A stretch of DNA of 64,000 bases from NCBI GenBank assembly GCA_933228675.1, contig OW121740.1, positions 53,088,174-53,152,173 of the forward strand, in the 5' to 3' direction. The stretch comes from Stomorhina lunata. Taxonomy: Eukaryota; Arthropoda; Insecta; Diptera; Rhiniidae. Made by a program: the position numbers and the translations under genes. The notes beneath the pieces were generated by a model, which was not told the origin of the DNA, made no database searches, and was given only the letters and a program-made list of their open reading frames with translations. Below, piece by piece: positions 57,701 to 63,646 of the stretch. Within the stretch, counting starts at the first letter, position 1; each line of letters opens with the position of its first letter.

Positions 57701-59147
57701 CCTTCTCCTGTAAAGTTTTAAATATACGAGTTAGAGCCTTTCTACATGAGACCAACGATATAAAATTAATGCTTTCCTATCGGTAAATACACCCAACCCA
57801 TGCCATCAATTTTGATATTATTAAAGGCCACCTCAACAAATCTCCTTATAAAAAGCTTTTGTCTATGCATTTTTTATTTATGACAGGGTTCTCTTTCCAG
57901 AGTGCATGTGTTGTCTGCATGTAACAATGTAATTCTAATACGATTTAGAATATCAATAAACACAATAAAAGTATATATCTATCCGTCACTTTTATCTAGG
58001 CATTAAGTCCTGGACTAGTCAGGAAACCACAAGGTTGTGGGGTAACATGGTCACGTGTAGGACATCTAGAGCTATATGGCCTAAACTGGACAGTAATGGT
58101 ACAAAGCTTCTATTAAGTCTAAATAGGTCAAGCTTAGGAAGATGTATAGGGTTCCTTACGGGACATTGGGCCTTAAATTCGAGGCTACATAGGTGGGATA
58201 GCAGCATTTCAGACCTCTGCAGACTATGTCTAGATGAGGATTCGTCCGAGTCGGTGGAACACATTCTCTGTCACTGTCCAAGGCTGCAAAACCTAAGACT
58301 TAAACTTCTAGGCAGCAGATTCCTTGCTGACCTACAGGATCTACAACAGTGTAGGTTAATTGATATTGTAGGGTTCATCACGGGTCTCAACTGGCCTAGA
58401 TAGGGTAGTCTTCTCTTCTACTCTCTATTACTTTTCTCTTCCCTATCTTCATTCTTTCTTTCTTCACTCTTTCTTTTCTCCCTCTCTGTTAAAGGATCAC
58501 AATGGACCCCTGGGGTCTCCGAGTGTAGGTGTCTTTGACACCTCCTTTATTACCTAACCTAACCTAACCTATATATCTATCCGAATTGTCAAAAGCTTTT
58601 TTGAAATTTTGTCTTACGACAATACGTATAGGTAAAATATCTTATGAATACCCTTAATATATTTCAATGAACATTTTATGTTATTTTTCATTATAGATTC
58701 TTTCACTCTACGCTTTTGTTCTACAAGCAATACATGAAAAACTTCAAGCTTTGCCAAAAATTAAACAAAAAAGGAAACCAAACGCTGAAGTCGAAAAAGT
58801 AATAAGCGAAAAAGAACGTTGTCAACTAATCATTGAATTGATGCGTCAATTGAAATTAGAAATTAAACGTTGTGATAAATTATTAAGTAAGTACATATTA
58901 GCAACTGAATAACTTTTGTTAAAAAAATATAATTCCAAAAAATATTTCTTTTCATACAGTTAATTGGAAAACGCCAGCACTGCCTAGAAATTTAAATTCC
59001 TTTATGTCTGACATGTCTTTAAAACCGGAAGTAGAGGCTACTTTGATAGGTGATGTTGCTTCGATATTCAGAGAATCCCACGAATTCATGGTGACGGAAT
59101 TAAGAAATCTACTAAATGATAAATCTCGCATGTTACTAAGCAAATAA
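36727..59147 (+). CDS. psidin: NAA25/psidin: auxiliary subunit of NatB N-terminal acetyltransferase (complete, 10 exons)
   Basis: It binds the catalytic subunit NAA20 and anchors NatB, which acetylates nascent proteins starting Met-Asp/Glu/Asn/Gln. The exons are 36727-36784, 46411-46635, 50461-50654, 50797-51095, 53618-53771, 53837-54109, 54163-54358, 54421-55553, 58697-58886 and 58960-59147. All nine introns are GT-AG. The 2910 coding bases give 969 aa with no break, close to human NAA25. The start [16 protein letters not shown] fits the conserved N-terminus. TPR-type helices follow ([33 protein letters not shown]). Other landmarks are [53 protein letters not shown] and [19 protein letters not shown]. 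Exon 8 (1133 bases) is the largest. Intron 1 (9.6 kb) and introns 2, 4 and 8 are transposon-filled. The Drosophila orthologue is called psidin. Confidence 0.96.
37106..37390 (+). repeat. DINE-like repeat fragment, NAA25 intron 1
   Basis: GGAAGTGCTATAGTCGGTCA and AGCCCAACCAT open the segment, as at the start of the family. The body then diverges. The paired phrases AACCGATCGTTTTCAAATCG (about 37288) and ACCGATCGATTTAAAAACGA (37455) suggest local inverted sequence. Confidence 0.4.
37858..38089 (+). repeat. LINE-derived 3' repeat, NAA25 intron 1
   Basis: ATACGTCGGAATGGCCCCAA, then GGGTTGTTTACCACATCTTC and AGTCAAGGATAACAGAAGAA are shared with 23990-24140 and 25195-25225. It is non-coding and directly precedes a SINE. 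Confidence 0.5.
38090..38345 (+). repeat. tRNA-Ala-derived SINE, copy 3 (5'-truncated)
   Basis: It starts inside the tRNA-like head at ATCCGCTTAGCATACCAGAG and lacks the A-box. The B-box AGTTCGATCCC and the body (ACTCAGCTAGCCACTGG, GGATGCAGCTCATTGTCTG) are retained. Confidence 0.7.
38346..38650 (-). pseudogene. Tc1-like transposase C-terminal fragment, NAA25 intron 1
   Basis: The minus strand reads [28 protein letters not shown], then [20 protein letters not shown] and [12 protein letters not shown]. These correspond to the second catalytic D and the SPDLNPIE..W..LK segment of Tc1-type enzymes (DD34E-type family, distinct from the DD37E copies). Two stops are present and the N-terminus is missing. 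Confidence 0.75.
38760..39190 (+). repeat. DINE-like repeat fragment, NAA25 intron 1
   Basis: It contains TCGACTCAGGAAGTGATTCT, the GGACGGATGG box and the end AACTTATAAAACCCCTTACC..GATGAAGGGTAT. It is 5'-shortened relative to 59925-60613. Confidence 0.5.
39330..40368. repeat. Intron 1 sequence with a diverged direct duplication
   Basis: Segments at about 39330-39460 and 40092-40215 share GATTGTGG.TAC..CAGGCAT, TTTCAATTTTGAAT and TCACAATCAA..ACATACGCAACC. No coding function was seen in the rest. Confidence 0.35.
40369..41205 (+). repeat. ~840-bp direct repeat, left copy
   Basis: It is almost identical by eye to 42293-43131, starting TAGAAAGTTCAAG and ending TTTTTTTCTAAAATCAA. It contains SINE copy 4 (40651-40880). 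The two copies enclose the inverted tandem arrays at 41206-42292. The shared 78-codon frame ([13 protein letters not shown]...) has no recognisable domain. Confidence 0.85.
40651..40880 (+). repeat. tRNA-Ala-derived SINE, copy 4
   Basis: The full head is present (GTGAACCGCCGTGGTATAGC, GCCTTGCATACCAGAGGTCC), followed by a B-box-like AGATAGATCCCC, then TCAGCTAGTCAATGGTTATT, TTTGCCGTTCGGAGCCGGAG and CAATGAGTC. It is duplicated with its host segment at 42575-42803. Confidence 0.75.
41206..41735 (+). repeat. Tandem array of a 20-21-bp unit, left (forward) arm
   Basis: About 25 units of ATTGAAATTGAGAAWTTTCA, period 20-21 bases. Variants end CCCA or GTAA and occasional units carry GAAAATGAGG. Long low-complexity frames (NFQLKLRI repeats) cross it on both strands as an artefact of the period being mostly 21. 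The arm turns at about 41735 into the inverted arm. Confidence 0.95.
41736..42292 (-). repeat. Tandem array of the same unit, right (inverted) arm
   Basis: About 26 units of TGAAAATTTCTCAATTTCAA, the reverse complement of the left-arm unit. Landmark variants (CAACCTCATTTTCAAT near 41890) mirror GAAAATGAGGTTG units of the left arm. Head-to-head arms of ~530 and ~555 bases could form a very large hairpin. Confidence 0.95.
42293..43131 (+). repeat. ~840-bp direct repeat, right copy
   Basis: This is the counterpart of 40369-41205 with only scattered differences. It contains SINE copy 5 (42575-42803). It ends at TTCTAAAATCAA and passes into a DINE-like second-subtype end (about 43140-43310, AATTTCATAAGGATCGTTAT and ACATTCTTCTAGTTGGTGGG). 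Confidence 0.85.
42575..42803 (+). repeat. tRNA-Ala-derived SINE, copy 5
   Basis: This is copy 4 duplicated. It differs in a few bases, for example AGATCGATCCCC in the B-box and CCGTTGGGAACC in the body. Confidence 0.75.
43654..44387 (+). pseudogene. Diverged DD37E-type Tc1-like transposase, internally deleted
   Basis: It reads [34 protein letters not shown], then [20 protein letters not shown]. After a gap it continues [20 protein letters not shown] and [32 protein letters not shown] and the PNC..L.PIE.YWA..K segment align with VQKVPDR, DDETYVLADFSQLP and PNCPELRPVERYWALVK of the intact copy, so it is a distant relative. The middle with the second catalytic D (expected WPDLASCHYG) is only recognisable as FWSDQGTS in another frame. 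A 12-bp duplication (GTAGCATACGAT) is near 44285. Confidence 0.75.
44450..44980. mobile_element. 531-bp MITE with GACGAA subterminal motifs
   Basis: The TIRs begin GAAACACAATTGGRACGA and continue AYGACYAATTT, about 30 bases. GACGAA/TTCGTC and CGACGA motifs recur inside both ends, as in subterminal transposase-binding repeats. No coding frame and no firm target duplication were found. Confidence 0.65.
45660..46165. repeat. Degenerate minisatellite, unit about 35-40 bp
   Basis: The repeated phrase is TTCCCTATAAAAATAGGAA followed by TTTTTGGAAAA. It is interrupted by the Helitron-like insert at 45837-45978. Confidence 0.65.
45837..45978 (+). mobile_element. Putative 142-bp non-autonomous Helitron
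   Basis: It starts TCCAGGCGGG and ends GCGGACCGGGTTAGCTAG, between a host A (45836) and T (45979). A TC start, a CTAG (CTRR) end with a GC-rich imperfect hairpin (AACGCG..CCGGGTT) just before it, and A/T insertion are Helitron marks. Its GC content contrasts with the surrounding A/T-rich minisatellite. Confidence 0.55.
46800..47345. other. Intron 2 sequence, nothing recognised
   Basis: A/T-rich intron sequence without recognisable gene or repeat. Confidence 0.4.
47353..47945 (-). pseudogene. LOA/I-group LINE 3' portion, NAA25 intron 2
   Basis: The minus strand reads [35 protein letters not shown], then [17 protein letters not shown]. The segment with the first two knuckle cysteines (LCRLCLD in the 58015 copy) is deleted, and the last cysteine is Y. 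The 3' end near 47360 is AACTAACCTAACTT in minus orientation. Confidence 0.75.
48170..48265 (+). repeat. Short dispersed repeat shared with 63890-63985
   Basis: It contains TTTTACTCTAATTTGGAAAC, GACGATTATCCAATAAGAG and AAGCTAAGGCACACACACGT, which recur with few changes at the right edge of the window. Its nature is unknown. Confidence 0.5.
48266..49126. other. Intron 2 sequence, nothing recognised
   Basis: A/T-rich with no recognisable coding or repeat family. Confidence 0.4.
49127..49520 (+). repeat. LINE 3'-end fragment, copy 2
   Basis: It matches 2030-2480 in order: GATTGGTCTTAATTTGG, GTAAGCCCAGAC, AACGTCCGAAACTTCAATGG and AAAGGCCAAGTAGAGG. Translation of the last part gives [18 protein letters not shown] sequence. 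Confidence 0.6.
49590..50110 (+). pseudogene. Possible LINE RNase H/knuckle remnant
   Basis: [18 protein letters not shown] resembles the D-S-Q-A catalytic stretch of LINE RNase H domains. [16 protein letters not shown] in another frame resembles a CxxC knuckle. Both are short and out of frame with each other. Confidence 0.4.
51557..51708 (+). repeat. Partial relative of the 29043-29402 MITE
   Basis: TATCGTAATGCGTTTAGTTT followed by AACAAAAAACATTATTACTT and CAAGAAACATTAAATCC parallel the interior of the PIG-L intron 3 element. Confidence 0.45.
51709..51811. mobile_element. Palindromic MITE with CCCCCC end, copy 2 (left end clipped)
   Basis: GTACTGCGTATTTCGATTCG pairs with CGAGATACGCAGTAAC..CCCCC at the right. 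The left G run found in copy 1 (13823-13933) is missing. Confidence 0.7.
51931..52346. mobile_element. ~416-bp TIR element with GTCACAGA..TTCCGTTCG ends
   Basis: The left end ATGTCACAGAACTCAATTCC and the right end, inverse ATATCACAAACTCCGTTCGG, are imperfect inverted repeats. GGAAT/ATTCC motifs recur inside both ends. A partial inverse copy is at 17920-18110. No coding frame was seen. Confidence 0.55.
52350..52870 (-). pseudogene. Mariner transposase fragment, NAA25 intron 4
   Basis: The minus strand reads [41 protein letters not shown] and [10 protein letters not shown]. These follow the mariner pattern (W.D..G...FELLP...T.N...Y, then N.KGV.F..DNA.PH). The catalytic D after KGVVF is lost and several stops are present. 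It belongs to a classical mariner lineage distinct from the 3674-6050 element. Confidence 0.65.
52871..53617. other. Rest of intron 4, mostly unrecognised
   Basis: A DINE-like phrase (GCTGTGGTCAAATGTGAACC, about 52958-52978) and AGAATTTCATTAGGATCCTG (53064) are the only familiar pieces. TTAACCTAACCT lies close to the exon 5 acceptor. Confidence 0.4.
55554..56232. other. Left part of intron 8, nothing recognised
   Basis: The 96-codon plus frame at 55693-55983 has no recognisable domain. No repeat family was matched. Confidence 0.35.
56233..57760. mobile_element. Foldback-like element with internal tandem array, NAA25 intron 8
   Basis: The ends are inverted copies starting TATCGTTGGTCTCATG and continuing TAGAAAGGC..TAACTC, about 35 bases, flanked by TA (56231-56232 and 57761-57762). 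Between about 56440 and 57530 the body is a degenerate tandem repeat of phrases such as TATAAAACTTTCGATATCGA followed by AAGATTT, with a loose ~33-bp period and many TTTCGATATCGAAA dyads. No transposase is present. Confidence 0.75.
58015..58570 (+). pseudogene. LOA/I-group LINE 3' end with CCTAA-repeat tail, NAA25 intron 8
   Basis: A 122-aa frame (58035-58403) gives [18 protein letters not shown], then [19 protein letters not shown] and a CCHC-type knuckle [20 protein letters not shown]. It ends FITGLNWPR at a stop. A 3' UTR follows (CTCTCTTCTACT-rich, then CACAATGGACCCCTGGGGTC) and ends in CCTAACCTAACCTAACCT at 58553-58570. It is 5'-truncated inside the RNase H region. It is the best-preserved of at least five copies of this terminus in the window. 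Confidence 0.85.
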
Positions 59148-59924
59148 AACCGACCGACATAGTATACAATTAACAGATTATTAATTAATATTATTAATAA
59201 AAAAACGCCTTGTTTTGTGGAAATATATAAAAAAAAATTATTGTTTATAATTGATTATGATTTCACTAATTTTTGCTTCGTATTTTTCTTTTTATATTTT
59301 GCTGGGCAAATTGTTTTATTTTTTTCTTTTAAATTTCATGAATGAAATATAAACATTTTATAATAATAATAGTTTATATAAATTATACTTAAAGAAATTC
59401 TTTTGAAATGAACGTAACAACAAATTATTAAAAAAAAACCTTACAATAAAAATTAAGTATGTAATTATATTATTACTTCCTTTATATTATTTATTATTTC
59501 CTTCAAATGAAATAAATTTGATTTTTTTTAACAAAAAAAAAAAAAAAAATATTAAAGTAGAAAAACGTTTTACGTTTATTTTATTCATTTAACTATGCAA
59601 ATAAAGGATTTTTATTAAATAAGCATTTAAACGATTATATTTCATTTTAGTTCCTTTAAATTCCCTCTTCATTATGAATTTTATCAACTTTTTTTGGAAA
59701 TATCAAATTGAATTTGACTACGAAAGTTTCTTTTATTTTCTATATATCGACGCTTTATATTAAAAAAAAGGCTGTCTGCGCTTTCGACCAACATGGTTTT
59801 TAATAGAAACGTGTTCCTTGTCTTATCAGTCACATGTCACATTAATTTAAGAAAAGAAAAATAATTCTAAAAAAAAAAAATTATAAATTATGTTCGTGCT
59901 ATCTGCACACGATCTACATTAAAA
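59148..59924 (+). other. NAA25 3' UTR and downstream AT-rich region
   Basis: AATAAA at 59196-59201, about 50 bases after the stop codon, is a likely polyadenylation signal. The remainder is A/T-rich with poly-A runs and no recognised gene. Confidence 0.6.
59196..59201 (+). terminator. Likely NAA25 polyadenylation signal AATAAA
   Basis: It is the first AATAAA after the stop at 59147. It is followed by TTGTTTTGTGG-like G/T-rich sequence near 59210-59220, as expected of a downstream element. Confidence 0.55.
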
Positions 59925-60613
59925 CAAGTAAGAAATTGCTACAGTCGGTCAAGCCCAACCATACGATATCCTTGACCACTAAGGTCAAAGGTGTTCTTTT
60001 TCATAAAAAAATTTTCTTAATAGAGAGCTAGGGTCAAATGTGGACCGATTATCTCGAAATTTGGCAAATTTATTAGTTTTTTACAAAAATTATGTATGCA
60101 AAAAATTAATTAAAAATTCTCATTATCTTCAGATTTATGAGCGTTTTAGAGATTTTTGTCTCATTTAGTGCGTTTTGAAAGGAGAGTTTGTATGGAAGCT
60201 ATGGTCAAATGTGGACCGATTTCAACGAAACTTAATACAGTGGTTTACATAAGCAGTATTTGCTTTAAATTTCAGGAAAAATATTAATATTTGTGGCCAA
60301 AATATCAATTCCGGGAATTGGGTCCTATGGGAGGTACCATAAATAATGGGCCGATTTTGACCAATTCAATAGACCCACTATCAAAAATGATCTGTGCCAA
60401 ATTTCATCAAATTATCTTTAGAATTGCGACCTGTACTTTGATTACATGGGGGTCCAGCCAGACGGACGGACTGACATTTCTAAATCGACCCAGAAAGTGA
60501 TTCTAAGTCTATTGGTATACTAAAAGGTGGGTCTAAGACAAATATTTCTTTGCGTTACATACATCAGCACAAACTTATAATACCATTTCCACCTATGGTG
60601 ATGAAGGGTATAA
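59925..60613 (+). repeat. DINE-like dispersed repeat, best complete copy
   Basis: It starts CAAGTAAGAAATTGCTACAG and AGTCGGTCAAGCCC, then ATATCCTTGACCACTAAGG. It ends ACCTATGGTGATGAAGGGTA. The bases near the two ends (GATAYCCTTSACCACTAAGG and CCTATGGTGATGAAGGGTAT) are imperfect inverses. The middle contains TATGGTCAAATGTGGACCGA, TCAATTCCGGGAATTGGG and CCAGCCAGACGGACGG. About 690 bases. Confidence 0.6.
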
Positions 60614-60956
60614 ATATTTGTGAAAATAATAAAAATCGTTATATAAGCTGTGTTCCAGAACTACCGATACTGTACAATATTGTACAAGGTTTAATCAGAA
60701 ATTACAACTAAAAGTTTGTTTGAATATTATTCAAGTTAAATCAATTGTGGACTTAAATTTGGTGTTTTGTGTTCCCGTACTTCTGTGTAAGTTTTGCTGT
60801 TTGGGAGAGAAACTCCTAAATTACTCTCAATTGCAGCAACTCACCAAACAAGTAAAGAAACAGACCTATAATATATACATTTTAATTTGTGATAAACCAA
60901 CAAAATGTACCACAATTCAAGGTGAATTGTTATCATATACAATTTTTTCACTAAAG

Positions 60957-61615
60957 ATAGGTTAGGTTGAAAAGGTAATGCCAGGAAAGTGGCATCTTCA
61001 CTCGGAGACCTTGGGGTTCATTGTGAAAGAGAAAGAAAGAGAAGGGGAAGTATCTAGATAGTTAGAAATAGAGAAAGGGAGTCGTAGAGAAGAGAAGTGT
61101 TATCTAAAACGCTACCCTAGGGAAAGAGACCTGTCTGTCTAAGCCATCTGAGTCCCAATATAAAACCTACAACATCAGTCAGCTCGCACTGCTGTATGTC
61201 GCCCAGTTCCTCATGGATTCTATTACAATGGCAGAGGATGTGCTCGACCGTTTCGGCCGAATCTGCGTTCGAGCATAGTCTGCAATTGTCCTGAATTGCT
61301 CCATCCCATCTATTTTAGGGCGCAATGGCCAGTTAGAAAACCTATGCATTTCCTAAGGCTGGTTCTGCTAAGACCTAGCAAAAACTTGGTCTTGTGTATA
61401 TTTAAGTCGGGCCATAAGGTCCTAGATATTGTACAAGTGGCCAAGTTATGCCAGTTCTTAGCAGTTTCCTCATCGATCCAAGACTTTATGCCCATAAAAA
61501 GGTGACATATAGGTTGTGTTATCTCTGTCACCGCGAGCATCAGTTCCTGGCTCGAACCATGCTTTGCGACTTCGTCAGCAGTTCCATTGCCTTAGATGTC
61601 GTATTTTTTGAAATA
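60957..61615 (-). pseudogene. LOA/I-group LINE 3' portion downstream of NAA25
   Basis: The minus strand reads WHNLATCTISRTLWPDL, then KFLLGLSRTSLRKCIGFLTG and HCALK, with the 3' end at inverse GGTTAGGTTGAAAAGG. The knuckle region is frameshifted. It is the same family as 58015-58570 but another subfamily (33194-33915 is closest). Confidence 0.75.
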
Positions 61616-61708
61616 TTAACTATCTCAAATACACTTCAATTGTCGAAAAAAGATTCATTAATATACATTTTACAAAATTTAGAACAAAAACTTAAGAGCA
61701 GAAAAATA

Positions 61709-62745
61709 TATCGTCGGCCTATATCTAGAATGGCTTATCTGCAAAATACTGATTTTTCAGGAAAAGCAAAAAACTGTTTAATGCTCTTATTAGTGAGTTT
61801 TTAACAAAGTGATCTTTTACAACATGATTTGTAGACTCCTCATTTCCTGGAATAAAAATTATTAAATAAAACCCAATATTCGCGATTTTACGGTAGATCA
61901 GGCGTTTTGTCTTCGAAAATTTTTATATAAATGTGTAGATAAACCATTTTGTTCACAGTGGATTTGTATAACATAATATGTTTGTTCCTGTACTTACACG
62001 AAACAACCCAAACTTACTCAAACGTGTTCCCGTACAAAATTTTCAATACAAATTGTTGTTTTTTGAGTAATTTCTGACAACTTCGGACTGTTTTGGGTAG
62101 TTTCGTTAGAGTACGGGAACAAACATAATTTAAGAAACTTTAGCAATTCCTACTAAACAATACTCCCTCATGATTTGGAATCCTTTTATGTATTTGAATT
62201 CTACTATATACGACGTTAATTACATTTTATTGATTTTTTTATTGAATTTATTTTATGAAAAAGTGCATTTCTCAAAATTAATTTTCCATTCTAAAATTTA
62301 AAAGATTTTATGATTTTTCGTCTCTCCTATTTGAAAGATGATATCTTCTTATTGTTAAGAGTTATAGAATGGATTTTTGGAAGTTTATGCGTAGTAAATA
62401 ACCTTTTAAACATGACTAAAAACACTGCATTTTTCCGTTGAACAGTGTGAAGATAAAAGAATTTTGAAAACACATTTTAATTTAGCATATTACCACTCAT
62501 CAGAAAAGTAAAATAAGTTTCAATAATTAACCGCTTTTACAAATTTTTAGTTTACAACTTTTATGATTGTTAAGCAAATACAATGTAGATAAACCGTTTT
62601 GTCGTCGAAAAAAGAATTGTTCATGTAAATTAAATTAAATTAACATTTTGATAAAAAAAAAGTCACACTATAGGTAAAGCGCGTTAAACGAAAGCGTATG
62701 GCATCAAAATCTCAGATAAGCCATTTTAGATATAGGCCGACGATA
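61709..62745. mobile_element. 1-kb TIR element with TATCG termini and TA duplication
   Basis: The ends are inverted copies starting TATCGTCGGCCTATATCT and continuing ARAATGGCTTATCTG, about 34 bases, flanked by TA (61707-61708 and 62746-62747). No transposase is encoded. It contains a nested MITE (61977-62127). Confidence 0.75.
61977..62127. mobile_element. ~150-bp MITE nested in the 61709-62745 element
   Basis: The TIRs are TATGTTTGTTCCYGTACT and continue ACGAAAC.ACCC, about 32 bases. TGTTCCCGTAC-type motifs are repeated inside (62020-62036). A related GTTCCCGTACTTCTGTGTAA lies at 60771-60790. Confidence 0.7.
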
Positions 62746-62747
62746 TA

Positions 62748-63211
62748 TGGTTCCATTCTGAAAAAAATTTATTTTCACATTTTTTTTAAGAAGTATAATA
62801 CGGAATTTATTTCTTTAGAAAAACACCTTTTTCTTTATTGGCTCTAGATTAGGAAAGAGACTTACTTATTCCTGATTTATACACGATTTATAAAGTTATC
62901 GGGAGCTTATAGTAGGAATTTTGTATGGAAAATTTGAGTTATACGCATGTTATAACTTTATTTTTCGATTATGAATTAGGGGGTTAAATTATGTATGTAT
63001 GTATATATCAGGTGAAAGGTATATGGATAAACTTCGATTGATGCCAATATATAAGCCATTAAAAGCTCAAATTTAGAAACTAATCGATAACAAAGTATTA
63101 TATAAAAAACAGCGAAAGGTCAAAAATAAAATATCTGTCTTAATTTCCGATTTAAGATTATTTTAATTAAATTCCTCCAGATTCGTAGACTTCAAATCAA
63201 ACTAATGTGGG
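62748..63211. other. AT-rich interval, no gene recognised
   Basis: A/T-rich with a short GTAT repeat near 62994-63004. No gene or repeat family was recognised. Confidence 0.4.
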
Positions 63212-63328
63212 GTTTATATAACTCAAGTGGCTGACGATTGAGTGAAATTTACATATGTTTTTTATTGTTACAAAAACAAAATACATGTAAATTTCACTCA
63301 ATCGTCAGCCGCTTGAGTTATATAAATC
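63212..63328. repeat. Near-perfect 117-bp hairpin (inverted repeat)
   Basis: The left arm reads GTTTATATAACTCAAGTGGC, then TGACGATTGAGTGAAATTTA. The right arm is its inverse (TAAATTTCACTCAATCGTCA, then GCCGCTTGAGTTATATAAAT). The few differences include one that would be a G-U pair in RNA. It may be a small MITE or the DNA form of a hairpin RNA. Strand and transcription are unknown. Confidence 0.85.
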
Positions 63329-63456
63329 AAACATAAAACTCCTTTTTAACATAGTATATTTTCAACTTTTTTTCATAAAGACCGTTTCAGTTTTATTATA
63401 TTTTATAAGAATAAAGACAACAAAAAAGTAATTAAAGACTACTTTTATATTGATGT

Positions 63457-63646
63457 TTAGCTCGTTATCATTTCATTAACAGCTTTTTTTATAAGATCAT
63501 TTTTCATTTTGATTTCTTGATAGTCTTTCACTTTTCGTGATTTTTCCAAAAGTATTTTTGCTCTGGGATCATTTTGATGTTGTAGAGTTTCTAAATGTGC
63601 GCGTAAATGATGAGAGTGGGTAAAAGCCTTGCCACACAGTTCACAG
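63457..63646 (-). CDS. C2H2 zinc-finger protein, 3'-terminal exon (partial gene)
   Basis: On the minus strand an AG acceptor (TTTAATTTTAG) is followed by the exon starting at 63646. After one base completing a codon it encodes CELCGKAFTHSHHLRAHLE, then TLQHQNDPRAKI, and continues to a stop TAA at 63457-63459. The 62 codons hold one finger: C-x2-C, conserved F and L, and H-x5-H. A basic, probably helical tail follows (LLEKSRKVKDYQEIKMKNDL) and ends MITS. The rest of the gene lies beyond the right edge, so the protein cannot be named. The finger suggests DNA or RNA binding in the nucleus, an inference from the family. The preceding exon was not found in 63660-64000. Confidence 0.75.
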
